In this document: in pieces, positions 1 through 8,105 of the stretch
Layout of the letters: the number at the start of each line of letters is the position of its first letter
How positions within the stretch are numbered: the first letter of the stretch is position 1
Source of the DNA: Planctomycetota bacterium
Lineage (GTDB): Bacteria > Planctomycetota > Planctomycetia > Planctomycetales > Planctomycetaceae
DNA: 15,146 nucleotides
Assembly: GCA_023429275.1 (NCBI GenBank)
Contig: JAEYWB010000718.1
Location: forward strand, 1-15,146
Reading direction: 5' to 3'
Program-made: the position numbers and the translations under genes
The notes under the pieces: model-generated
Told to the model about the DNA's origin: nothing
Seen by the model: only the letters and a program-made list of their open reading frames with translations
Database searches by the model: none

Positions 1-59
1 GCTTGAAGCAGCGGCCAATGTCCCCAGCGCCCCAGAGCGAACGCCTCAACGCGGCGCAC

Positions 60-86
60 AAAAAAGGGCCCTCCAGAGGAGGGCCC
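60..86 (-). terminator. Rho-independent terminator of purL
   Basis: Read on the minus strand, a perfect 9-bp GC-rich stem (arms 78-86 and 66-74) with a 3-nt loop is followed directly by six T residues (positions 65-60). It begins 34 nt past the purL stop codon, exactly where a terminator is expected. The run of A/T lies only on the left side, so it should work only for leftward transcription. Positions 1-59 to its left show no gene or other recognisable structure. Confidence 0.93.
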
Positions 87-120
87 GCTCGCATGACGCA
101 ACTCGCGGGACGCGGGATTC

Positions 121-3054
121 TCACCCCCAGCGAAGCGGCTTCTGCCAGACCTCTTTCAGTTCGCCGCCGAGCCGGTCGATGAGCGTCTTTCCATCGGGGC
201 CTGTGACCGTGACATGTGTTCCGGAGGTCACCTCGCCGATCCGAACGGCCGGGATCCCTCCTTTCGCGAAGATCGCCGCAACCGACGCTTCGTTCTCCGG
301 GGCGACTTCCAGCAGGAAGCGGGTGTTCGACTCGGAGAAGAGGGCCGCGTCCGGAGTCAACGCCCCGCAGAGGGGCGCGACGTCCGCCTTGATTCCGAGG
401 CCCCCGGCGAAGGCCATTTCGGCCAGGGCCACAGCAAGCCCCCCCTCGCTCAGGTCGTGGCAGCTTTCCACCTTGCCGGACCGAATCGCTTCGTGAATCC
501 CGCGGAACGTCGCAGGAGCCCGATCGAGGTCCACCTTGGGAACAACCCCGCCGGTCAGCCCTCGAACGAGTGCGAAGTGGCTTCCGCCGAGCTCCTCCCT
601 CGTCTCACCGATGAGCAGCAGGACATTCCCGGCCTTCTTCAGATCCATCGTCACCGCCTGCTCGATGTCTTCGAGCTGGCCGAGGGCACTGATCAGAAGC
701 GAGGAGGGGATCGTCACGACCTTTGTTTCCGCTCCGTCGACGTACTTGAACTCGTTGTTGAGCGAGTCCTTGCCGCTGACGAATGGCGTTCCGAAGGCGA
801 TCGCGACGTCATGGCAGGCGAGCGCCGCCCGGACGAGCGAGCCGAGAGTCTCCGGCCGTTCGGTGTTCCCCCAGCAGAAGTTATCGAGGATCGCGATCCG
901 GGCAGGGTCGGCCCCGACGGCGACACAGTTCCGGACCGCTTCGTCGATGGCGCTCGCCGCCATCCAGTAGGGATCGAGGTCCCCCAGCCGCGGGTTCATG
1001 CCGCAGGAGACGGCGAGCCCCCTCTTCGAGCTCAGGTCGGGCCGCACGACCGCGGCATCCGAAGGACCGTCATTCGCCACGCCGACGAGCGGCTTCACGA
1101 CGCTTCCCGCCTGCACCTCGTGGTCGTACTGACGGATGATCCATTCCTTCGAGCAGACGTTGAGCGACCCGAGGATCGCTTCGAGCGTCTTCCCGGGATC
1201 GCCGCCGGCCGGTTCCTGCGGCTGGCCGGCCAGCGCGGCCGACTCCGGTCGAGCCTCGTAGACCGCGTCGCGAACGACAGGAGGGCGGCCGTCGTGAAGG
1301 AACTCCATCGCGAGGTTACCGACCTCTTCGCCATGGTACTTGAGGACGAGCCGCTCGGTTCCGGTGTACCGGCCGATGATCGTCGCTTCGACCCCTTCCG
1401 AGGCGCACAGGGCGTGGAATTCGTCCCAGGTCTCCGGCGGAACCGCCAGGATCATCCGCTCCTGCGCTTCGCTGATCCAGATCTCGGTGTAGGACAATCC
1501 GCTGTACTTGAGCGGGCACTTCTCGAGCCAGACCTCGGCGCCGGTCTCTTCGCCCATTTCGCCGACGGCGCTGCTGAAACCGCCCGCTCCGCAGTCCGTG
1601 ATCGCGTGGTAGAGCCCGCGGTCCCGCGCCGCGAGAACGACATCCATCAGCATCTTCTCGGTGATGGCATTGCCGATCTGGACCGCCCCTCCGGAAAGGG
1701 TCTCGCTCTCCTGGGTCAGCTCGGCCGACGAGAAGGTCGCGCCGTGGATCCCGTCGCGACCGGTCTTTCCGCCGACCGCCACGACGTGATCACCCACCTC
1801 GACGTGCTTCTTCCATTTGCCGACCGGGATCAATGCGACATTGCCGCAGTAAACGAGCGGGTTGCCGATGTAGCGGTCGTCGAAGTAGACCGCCCCGTTG
1901 ACGGTGGGGATCCCCATGCGGTTCCCGTAGTCCCGGACTCCCGAGACGACTCCGCGCATCACGGTCTTGGGATGCAGCACGCCGGGAGGGAGGGTGTCGT
2001 AAGGGGTATCGGGGGGAGCGAAACAGAAGACATCGGTGCTGCAGACCGGCTTCGCCCCAAGGCCTGTCCCGAGCGGGTCGCGGATCACGCCGCCGAGGCC
2101 GGTGTTCGCCCCGCCGTAGGGCTCGAGTGCGGAGGGGTGGTTGTGCGTCTCGACCTTCATGCAGACGTCGTACTCGTCATTGAACGTGACGACGCCCGCG
2201 TTGTCCTTGAAGACGCTGACGCACCAGTCGTCCGCTCCGGCGCGCTTCCGCAGTTCCTGGGTCGCGGCGAAGACCGTCTCCTTCAGCATGTTTTCGAAGC
2301 GCCGCTCCCCCTTTTCGTCTCGATAGCGGATCCGGCCGGCGAGGGTCTTGTGGGAGCAGTGCTCGCTCCAGGTCTGGGCGACCGTTTCGAGTTCGATATC
2401 GGTCGGGTCCCGGTCGAGACTCGCGAAGTAGTCGCGGATCGTCTGCATCTCGACGAGGCTCAGATAGAGCTGCCCTTCCTTGCTGAGCCGCTGTAGCGCA
2501 GCGTCGTCCATGCCGCGGATCGGAACCGTCGTCAGCTTGAACCGGTAGTCCGTCCCGAGGGAGATCGACTTCAGGGGGAGCGGTCCGGCAATGACGTGTT
2601 CGATCGCGTCATTCGAGAGAACCTTGCGGGCGAGCCGGTCGATCTCCTCCGCCTTGGCCTCGGGGTTGATCCAGTACTTCCGGCAAGTCGCGACGGAGGT
2701 GACAGGAAGCCCGAGATCGGCCAGAGCTCCCTTGGCCGTCAGGCCGACATTGTCGGTCACGCCCGGCTTGAAAAGGACGTTCAGGAGCTTCTGCGTGCGG
2801 AGTTCGGGAACCTGCGACTCGGCCGAGCCGGGGAGACGCCGGACGACGCACTGCTCGGCAACTCCGTCCCCCAGGAGGCGGACGGCGGGACCGCGGACCT
2901 GGTCCTCGGAGAGGTCCCCCTCGACGAGAAAGGACCTGGCCGCCCGGACGGCGGAAATGGAGCCCGCTCCGAGGGCTGCGGCCTCTGCCAGGACCCTCGC
3001 CCCTTCGCGGTCGATCTCAGACGGAACCGGGTGAATCTCGACTTCCCACAGCAT
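121..3054 (-). CDS. purL: Phosphoribosylformylglycinamidine synthase, PurL subunit with fused PurS-like N-terminus
   Basis: This enzyme performs the fourth step of de novo purine synthesis: ATP-dependent amidation of formylglycinamide ribonucleotide (FGAR) to FGAM in the cytoplasm, using ammonia from a glutaminase partner. The protein is 977 aa. Family motifs are clear: WSEHCSHKT at about 229-237, the nucleotide-binding VETHNHP at 301-307, [10 protein letters not shown] at 663-672, [10 protein letters not shown] at 758-767 and CHDLSEGGL at 865-873. Two PurS-like stretches precede the core, at about 1-75 and 88-145 (FKPGVTDN region), so the usual separate PurS appears to be built in. The protein ends at about the end of the synthase domain, with no class I glutaminase domain, so a separate PurQ is expected elsewhere. 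It is longer than the usual small PurL (about 740 aa) and shorter than the large PurL (about 1,300 aa). The ATG at 3054 has an AGAGGA-like ribosome site 10 nt upstream. The gene is monocistronic within the window and divergent from its right neighbour. Confidence 0.96.
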   Translation of the reverse strand: MLWEVEIHPVPSEIDREGARVLAEAAALGAGSISAVRAARSFLVEGDLSEDQVRGPAVRLLGDGVAEQCVVRRLPGSAESQVPELRTQKLLNVLFKPGVTDNVGLTAKGALADLGLPVTSVATCRKYWINPEAKAEEIDRLARKVLSNDAIEHVIAGPLPLKSISLGTDYRFKLTTVPIRGMDDAALQRLSKEGQLYLSLVEMQTIRDYFASLDRDPTDIELETVAQTWSEHCSHKTLAGRIRYRDEKGERRFENMLKETVFAATQELRKRAGADDWCVSVFKDNAGVVTFNDEYDVCMKVETHNHPSALEPYGGANTGLGGVIRDPLGTGLGAKPVCSTDVFCFAPPDTPYDTLPPGVLHPKTVMRGVVSGVRDYGNRMGIPTVNGAVYFDDRYIGNPLVYCGNVALIPVGKWKKHVEVGDHVVAVGGKTGRDGIHGATFSSAELTQESETLSGGAVQIGNAITEKMLMDVVLAARDRGLYHAITDCGAGGFSSAVGEMGEETGAEVWLEKCPLKYSGLSYTEIWISEAQERMILAVPPETWDEFHALCASEGVEATIIGRYTGTERLVLKYHGEEVGNLAMEFLHDGRPPVVRDAVYEARPESAALAGQPQEPAGGDPGKTLEAILGSLNVCSKEWIIRQYDHEVQAGSVVKPLVGVANDGPSDAAVVRPDLSSKRGLAVSCGMNPRLGDLDPYWMAASAIDEAVRNCVAVGADPARIAILDNFCWGNTERPETLGSLVRAALACHDVAIAFGTPFVSGKDSLNNEFKYVDGAETKVVTIPSSLLISALGQLEDIEQAVTMDLKKAGNVLLLIGETREELGGSHFALVRGLTGGVVPKVDLDRAPATFRGIHEAIRSGKVESCHDLSEGGLAVALAEMAFAGGLGIKADVAPLCGALTPDAALFSESNTRFLLEVAPENEASVAAIFAKGGIPAVRIGEVTSGTHVTVTGPDGKTLIDRLGGELKEVWQKPLRWG

Positions 3055-3189
3055 GAAAACCGCATCCTCTCTGGAATGGGCCGCTTCCGCGGCCGCGAGG
3101 TCAGAGTGTGGCGGTCCGGGACGCCGAATTCAAACGCGGGGAGCGAGCGGAGCGGATCGATTCGATCACGTGAATCACGACCGATGGGA

Positions 3190-3218
3190 TCGAAGATCGG
3201 CCGGTCGGGCGGTAGACT
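3190..3218 (+). promoter_or_regulatory. Weak candidate sigma70-type promoter for the TPR gene
   Basis: TCGAAG (3190-3195) and TAGACT (3213-3218) are 17 bp apart. They match the -35 and -10 consensus at 3 and 4 of 6 positions. The -10 hexamer is identical to the one proposed for the tRNA gene at the other end of the window. It would give a 5' leader of about 100 nt. The spacer 3055-3328 also holds an 8-bp palindrome, TCACGTGA (3166-3173). No convincing purL promoter was found on the opposite strand. This is a low-confidence assignment by eye. Confidence 0.25.
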
Positions 3219-3328
3219 CTCGGCAGGGACGACGTGGCACCTGATTCCCGCTGCCGGCTCGTTCTCCCAGCCGGCCAACCCTGCATTTCCCCGTTCGCCT
3301 GTTCCCATTCTCCGATGAGGCTCCGCTC

Positions 3329-5905
3329 GTGCCCTACACGGTCAACGGCATCGGGACGCATTACTACGGCAAACGGAACCGCCAGGTCCGCAATGGGGCC
3401 TGCCGAAGCTGCGGGCGTCATGCCGAGCTCGCCAGCTACGACACGCGGCTGTGGTTTGTCGTCTTCTTCATTCCGGTGATTCCGCTCGGCCGGAAGCGGG
3501 TCGTCGACGAGTGTCCGTTGTGCACGCGGCACTTCTCGATGAAGGCGGACCAGTTCGCCGTCGCGAGCCAGCTGACCGTCTCGGAGGGGCGGGAAAAGTA
3601 CCAGAGTGATCCGACGGTCGAGAACGCCCTCGATGCCCACGCCCGGATGCTCCTCTGCCATCAACATACCGAGGCGGACACCTTTCGCGAGGAGGTCCTG
3701 CCGCAGTTTCCCCGGGACGCGGCGCTCCGGGCCGGACTGGCGAGCCACCTCGAGCAGGTCGGCCGTTACGGGGAGGCTGCCCCGCTGTATGCCGAGGCCC
3801 ACCGCCTGGAGCCTGAGCTCCCGGAGGCCCGGGTCGGCGTGGCCTTCGCCCGCATGAATGAAGGGAAGCTCGACGAGGCGCGAAAGCTTCTCGACTTCAT
3901 GGAGAAGCCCGGGGCAGGGCAGGTCTATTCCCTCGCACCGATCGAGCTCCTCGCCTCGCTTTATCAGCAGAAGAACCTCCACCAGGAGGCGCTCGAGATC
4001 TTCCGGCATCTGCTGAGCGAGTTCCCCGACGCCGCGAAGGTCCACAACGTCCGGAAGATGGTCCAGCTCTCGGAGAAGAAGCTGGGAGTCCAGAGTTCGC
4101 TGCCGCAGCAGGAGGGGAGCTTGCTGGGAGTGTTCAACCCGTGGAGTACGGCACACTCTTCGGGGGCCAAGACATTTGCATTCCTGTCACTGGTCGGCGT
4201 CCTCGCCGCCGCGGGACTCGCTGTGAACAACGACTACATCCGTCGGCACCGGACGCTCCATATCGTCAGCGGGCTCCCGGTTGCGGCGACGGTTCAGGTC
4301 GACGACCTGCCGCCGATCCAGGTGGCTCGCCGCGGATCGGTGACGATCCCGGAGGGCGTTCACCGGGTCTCGGTCAGCGGGCCCCTGACGGCCCAGTACG
4401 AGCTGCCGGTGCAAACCAGCTTCTGGGAACGATGGTTCCGCAATCCGGCGTGGGTCGTCAACGTCGGGGGAACCGCCGGCCTGGTCCACAGGAACTATCA
4501 CTACGCGGTCAACCCGACCCCGCCGACGGAAAACTACCTGATTGGCAAGACGTCCGTCTTCTACCCGGACATTGACTACATCTTCGTGGCTCCGCCGGAC
4601 TCGATGCAGGTCTCGAACAAGAAGCAGATTGTGACGAAATCGGGGCTGCAGCTCGTGGACGAAGCGGACAATGTCCCGAGCAACCTTGTCCATCACATCA
4701 CCGATCCGGGAGAAGCCCTGACATTCCTAGAAGCTTCGCTCCCCTCGCGCGTCGACGATGCGAAGCTGTTCCAGCAGTACGAGGAAAGCGTCGTCAAGGC
4801 GAAGGCGGAGTCGCGGGCCGAGGCGTTCCTCAAGCCGGGGCTGTCGCGCCGGCCGGTCGAAGTCCAGTGGCATCGGACGTACTCCAATCTCCTCGAGCGG
4901 CAGGGACCGGCACGGATCGACGAGCTCAAGACCCTCTACGACGGCCTCATGGCCGCCGAGCCGGCGAACTCCATGCTTCCCTACCTGCGGTCGCGTTTCG
5001 AGCCCGTTCCGGCAAAACGGAACGAGCTGCTGCAGAAGGGACGGGAACTCGACCCGCAGAATCCCTGGCCGGCATTCGGACTCGGCTACCAGGCGGCGAC
5101 GCGGGGAGACTGGGCGACCGCCCGGACCGAGTTCGAGACCGCCAAACGCCTCGGAATCGGCGAAGACGCGACCCGACGGCTGTTGAACCTGGCAAGGCTG
5201 GCGACCGGGGACGCCGACGCAATGGTCGCCGAAGGCCAGGAGCGCCTCCAGCAGCAACCCCTCGACTTCATCTCCCTCTACACCGTGATGGAGTGCCTGA
5301 CGTCGACAGGCAAGTCGGAGGAAGCCCTGAAAGTCTTCACCGAGTGGCGCAACCGGAACGAGGCGATGCTGCAGGGCGGGGGGCCTTTGATCGACTCATT
5401 CAAGTTCCTCGTTCTCTACGGCAACGGTCAGCTCGACGAGCTGTCGAAGTCCGACGCCGGGTTGATCCTCAACGACCCGAATCTCGGTTCTCTCAAATCG
5501 GCCGTGGCGATGGCTCAGGGGAACACCGAAAAAATCCTTTCCGATCCCGCATTGACCCCGACCGCCGAACGCCCCTGGGAGGCAGTGCAGCTCGCCGTCG
5601 TCTTTCACCTGGCCCATGACGACGTCCAGTCGGAGAAGTGGCTCGACCTGGCGTGCGAATCCCTCAAGAAGCGCGGGGCCGACGAGCAGGCTGCGGCCGA
5701 CATCCTTCAGGGAACGACCCCTCCGGAGCCGGAGACGTTGAAGGCGATCGGACTCGACCTGACGCCCAAACTGGTCTTCCTGTGCGCCGTCGCACAGCGG
5801 TTCCCGACTCTCGAACCGGCGTGCCGCGAACTGGCCGGGAAGCTGAATGTCAGCCGCGTCCCCCCCTATCAGATCGTCGCCAAGGTCTTTCCTCCGAAAT
5901 CCTGA
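3329..5905 (+). CDS. Zinc-ribbon, TPR and single-pass membrane protein
   Basis: Predicted 858-aa protein of unknown specific function. The N-terminus looks like a zinc ribbon: two cysteine pairs, CRSC (C25/C28) and CPLC (C62/C65), flank a short hydrophobic stretch ending FFIPVIPLG, the arrangement seen in the zinc_ribbon_15 family. Residues about 105-250 form TPR-like helical repeats. A single hydrophobic segment follows at about 282-299. Residues 308-350 resemble a PEGA-type beta domain (HIVSGLPVAATVQVDD). A second helical TPR-like region spans about 530-690. The likely topology is a cytoplasmic zinc ribbon and first TPR block, with the rest outside the inner membrane; this is inferred. The GTG start at 3329 is supported by a GAGG ribosome site at 3317-3320 with 8-nt spacing. 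An ATG at 3315 is out of frame. The next gene, 78 bp downstream on the same strand, encodes another TPR-containing membrane protein with a peptidase domain, so the two probably act together as scaffold and protease. Confidence 0.85.
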   Translation: MPYTVNGIGTHYYGKRNRQVRNGACRSCGRHAELASYDTRLWFVVFFIPVIPLGRKRVVDECPLCTRHFSMKADQFAVASQLTVSEGREKYQSDPTVENALDAHARMLLCHQHTEADTFREEVLPQFPRDAALRAGLASHLEQVGRYGEAAPLYAEAHRLEPELPEARVGVAFARMNEGKLDEARKLLDFMEKPGAGQVYSLAPIELLASLYQQKNLHQEALEIFRHLLSEFPDAAKVHNVRKMVQLSEKKLGVQSSLPQQEGSLLGVFNPWSTAHSSGAKTFAFLSLVGVLAAAGLAVNNDYIRRHRTLHIVSGLPVAATVQVDDLPPIQVARRGSVTIPEGVHRVSVSGPLTAQYELPVQTSFWERWFRNPAWVVNVGGTAGLVHRNYHYAVNPTPPTENYLIGKTSVFYPDIDYIFVAPPDSMQVSNKKQIVTKSGLQLVDEADNVPSNLVHHITDPGEALTFLEASLPSRVDDAKLFQQYEESVVKAKAESRAEAFLKPGLSRRPVEVQWHRTYSNLLERQGPARIDELKTLYDGLMAAEPANSMLPYLRSRFEPVPAKRNELLQKGRELDPQNPWPAFGLGYQAATRGDWATARTEFETAKRLGIGEDATRRLLNLARLATGDADAMVAEGQERLQQQPLDFISLYTVMECLTSTGKSEEALKVFTEWRNRNEAMLQGGGPLIDSFKFLVLYGNGQLDELSKSDAGLILNDPNLGSLKSAVAMAQGNTEKILSDPALTPTAERPWEAVQLAVVFHLAHDDVQSEKWLDLACESLKKRGADEQAAADILQGTTPPEPETLKAIGLDLTPKLVFLCAVAQRFPTLEPACRELAGKLNVSRVPPYQIVAKVFPPKS

Positions 5906-5983
5906 GTCTAAGCGGCTCGTTACCCCGCGACGGCCCGCTTACGATCTGCACGGTCCCCTGGTCGATCCCGCCGCATTGCCGTC

Positions 5984-7972
5984 ATGAATCGCGACGAGTT
6001 CGATTCCCTGGTTCAACGACTCGAGGCCCGGTACGCCCGCCGTCCCCGGGCACTGCGGCGATGGGTCGTCGTGTGGGTCCTGGTCGGTTACGCCGCTCTG
6101 CTCGCCTGGCTCGGACCGCTCCTCCTGATCGGCGGACTCTTCCTCTTTGACTGGGCGTCGCACCTTCCGGTCCCTGGCCTGTGGATCCTCATCGGAGCGG
6201 TCATCTTTGCGTTCGGCCTCATTCAGACTGTCCTCCTCATCAGTCTCCGGATCGAACCTCCCAAGGGAATGACCGTCACCCGGCAGTCGGCACCGGGACT
6301 CTTCCGCGAGCTCGACCGGATCAGCGATTCGCTCCGCTGCCGGCATTTCCACCGGGTCTGCCTCAACACCGAGTTTGGCGCCGCGGTCTGGCGCGTCCCT
6401 CGCCTCGGGCTGTTCGGCTGGTCGCAGCTGTCGCTCCAGATCGGTTGGCCCCTGCTGGCGTCACTTTCGCCGGACGAGGCGAGGGCGGTGCTGGCGCACG
6501 AATTCGGACACCTCTCGCAACAGCATGGCCGCGTCGGCCGTTGGCTCTACGGCCTTCACCAGATGTGGAGCCGGGTCCTGGGACAGCTTCTGTCCGGCCA
6601 GCAATCCGCAACGATTCAAAAGCTGCTCGGCTTCCTGATCTGGGGACTCAACTGGTACTGGCCGCGGCTCCAGGCCCGGATGTTCGTCCTCAGCCGGACG
6701 GCCGAGTACGAGGCCGACCAGATCGCCGCGGAGGTCGTCGGAGGCGAGCATCTCGCCTCATCGCTCTGGCGGATCGATTGCCTGAACTACTCTCTGCGTG
6801 AGCACTTCGACCCCGAGATGCTCAAGGCCTGCGCTCTCCAGCCGGAGCCTCCTTCGAACGTGCTCCGCCGAATGCGCGATGCCCTCGCACGGGCTCCCTC
6901 TCCAGACGAAGCCCACCGCTGGATGAGCGAGGTCGAGTACGCCCTCACCGACCAGGCGAACACCCATCCCTCCTTCAGCGATCGCGTCCGGGCGTTGGAG
7001 CTCGATCCGGCGAGCTTCCGCCGCCGGGGATTTCCGATCGTCCCCCCGCGGCTTCCGGCCTCGACGGAGTTCTTCGGCAGCGAGGCCGCCCGGTTCGAAG
7101 AGGAGCTTTCCCTGCAGTGGCAGGACGAGATCCGGAGCGATTGGAAGCGCCAACACGGCCGTGCCACGACACTGAACCGCCGGCTCGAGGACCTCCTGGC
7201 GCCGCCCCGGACCGAGGATGGTCCAAAGAACGCCGAGGCATCGACTTCGGCGACAGCCATCGAAGCCGCGCCGGAAGCGGCTGCCCCGGTCGTCGACGCC
7301 CGGGTCCTCTGGGAACGCGCCTGCGTTGTGGCCAATGTCGAGGGGCTCCCGGCGGCCGAACCGATCCTTCGTCAGCTTCTTTCCGCGCAGCCCAACCACG
7401 TCCAGGGCAGCCTGATGCTCGGCCAGCACCTGCTCGAGCGTGACCCGCAGGAGGGGATCCAGCTTCTGCGCCGCGTCATCACGAGCGACCGGGACGACGC
7501 CATCCCGCAAGCGGGTGCGTTGCTTGCCGAGTACTTTCGGAGGATCGGCTCTCAGGCGGAACTGCAGACGATCCGCCACCACATGGCGACGTTCGAAAAG
7601 GAAGCCCAGGAGGCCCGCGAGGAACGGATGTCGGTCACCGCCTCGGACACTTTCGAGCCGCACGACCTGGCACAGCGGGAACTCGAGCCGCTGCTCGCCC
7701 TCTTCAAATCACAAGAAGAGCTGCATCGGGGATGGCTCGTTCAGAAAACGTTGCGACACTTTCCTCACCGCCGACTGTTCGTCCTCTGCGTGGAGGCAAA
7801 GGGGGCAGGGTGGTGGTCGGGAACAGAGCGAAGTCAGGCACTCGCGGCTGCGCTCATTCCCCGGGTCCGGTTGCCCGGACAGACACTCGTGATCGCTCCG
7901 GCCGGTGGCTTCGCGAGGCTGGCGCGGAAGGTTCGTCACGTCCCGGAGTCCCTCATCTACGACGCGGGCTGA
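5984..7972 (+). CDS. Membrane-anchored M48-family zinc metallopeptidase with TPR tail
   Basis: Predicted 662-aa protein. The N-terminal region contains hydrophobic segments at about 27-56 (perhaps one long or two short spans) and 66-88. The M48 (HtpX/Ste24-like) catalytic motif HEFGH is at 172-176, and the probable third zinc ligand is E241 in SRTAEYEAD. The family motif THPSFSDR is at 327-334. All three zinc-ligand positions are intact, so an active endopeptidase acting at the membrane is likely. After an Ala/Glu/Pro-rich linker (about 405-437), residues about 440-540 look like TPR helices. A C-terminal domain of about 110 residues (555-662) is not one I recognise. HtpX proteins are usually about 290 aa, so this one is greatly extended. 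The ATG at 5984 has no strong Shine-Dalgarno sequence. A weak 7-bp inverted repeat without a T tract (5909-5941) lies in the gap after the upstream TPR gene. Substrates are unknown; membrane-protein quality control is the family precedent only. Confidence 0.88.
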   Translation: MNRDEFDSLVQRLEARYARRPRALRRWVVVWVLVGYAALLAWLGPLLLIGGLFLFDWASHLPVPGLWILIGAVIFAFGLIQTVLLISLRIEPPKGMTVTRQSAPGLFRELDRISDSLRCRHFHRVCLNTEFGAAVWRVPRLGLFGWSQLSLQIGWPLLASLSPDEARAVLAHEFGHLSQQHGRVGRWLYGLHQMWSRVLGQLLSGQQSATIQKLLGFLIWGLNWYWPRLQARMFVLSRTAEYEADQIAAEVVGGEHLASSLWRIDCLNYSLREHFDPEMLKACALQPEPPSNVLRRMRDALARAPSPDEAHRWMSEVEYALTDQANTHPSFSDRVRALELDPASFRRRGFPIVPPRLPASTEFFGSEAARFEEELSLQWQDEIRSDWKRQHGRATTLNRRLEDLLAPPRTEDGPKNAEASTSATAIEAAPEAAAPVVDARVLWERACVVANVEGLPAAEPILRQLLSAQPNHVQGSLMLGQHLLERDPQEGIQLLRRVITSDRDDAIPQAGALLAEYFRRIGSQAELQTIRHHMATFEKEAQEAREERMSVTASDTFEPHDLAQRELEPLLALFKSQEELHRGWLVQKTLRHFPHRRLFVLCVEAKGAGWWSGTERSQALAAALIPRVRLPGQTLVIAPAGGFARLARKVRHVPESLIYDAG

Positions 7973-8105
7973 GAATCGGCTCAACGTCGAAGACGCAACC
8001 AGGCTCCGCTGGGGACTTTCGACTATCGAATCCACAACCGCTGATGTATCCTCTTTGGCGGCCATTCGCCTGTGCAAATACCGTAGGGTCGCGAGAGCGT
8101 CGTTG

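Noticed and set aside
214..2496. A 760-codon open frame on the plus strand, fully antisense to purL
   Set aside because: purL has all its family motifs in the other strand. In high-GC genes the strong G/C bias at third codon positions removes stop codons from the antisense frame. The antisense product is Arg/Asp/Pro-rich with no recognisable domain.
3101..4156. A 351-codon minus-strand open frame opposite the start of the TPR gene
   Set aside because: It is antisense to the well-supported zinc-ribbon/TPR region and crosses the divergent spacer. No domain is visible.
5909..5941. Possible terminator after the TPR gene (TAAGCGG / CCGCTTA)
   Set aside because: The stem is only 7 bp with a 19-nt loop and no T tract, so termination is not supported. 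It is mentioned only as a weak inverted repeat between the paired genes.
7973..8105. Search for a promoter before the DUF1549/DUF1553 gene
   Set aside because: TTGGCG (8055-8060) and TACCGT (8079-8084) have 18-bp spacing but match the consensus poorly. No pair was good enough to list.
7905..8105. Upstream extension of the DUF1549/DUF1553 reading frame to 7905
   Set aside because: It would overlap the M48 gene by 68 nt and bury the signal peptide inside the protein. The ATG at 8106 gives a normal exported N-terminus.
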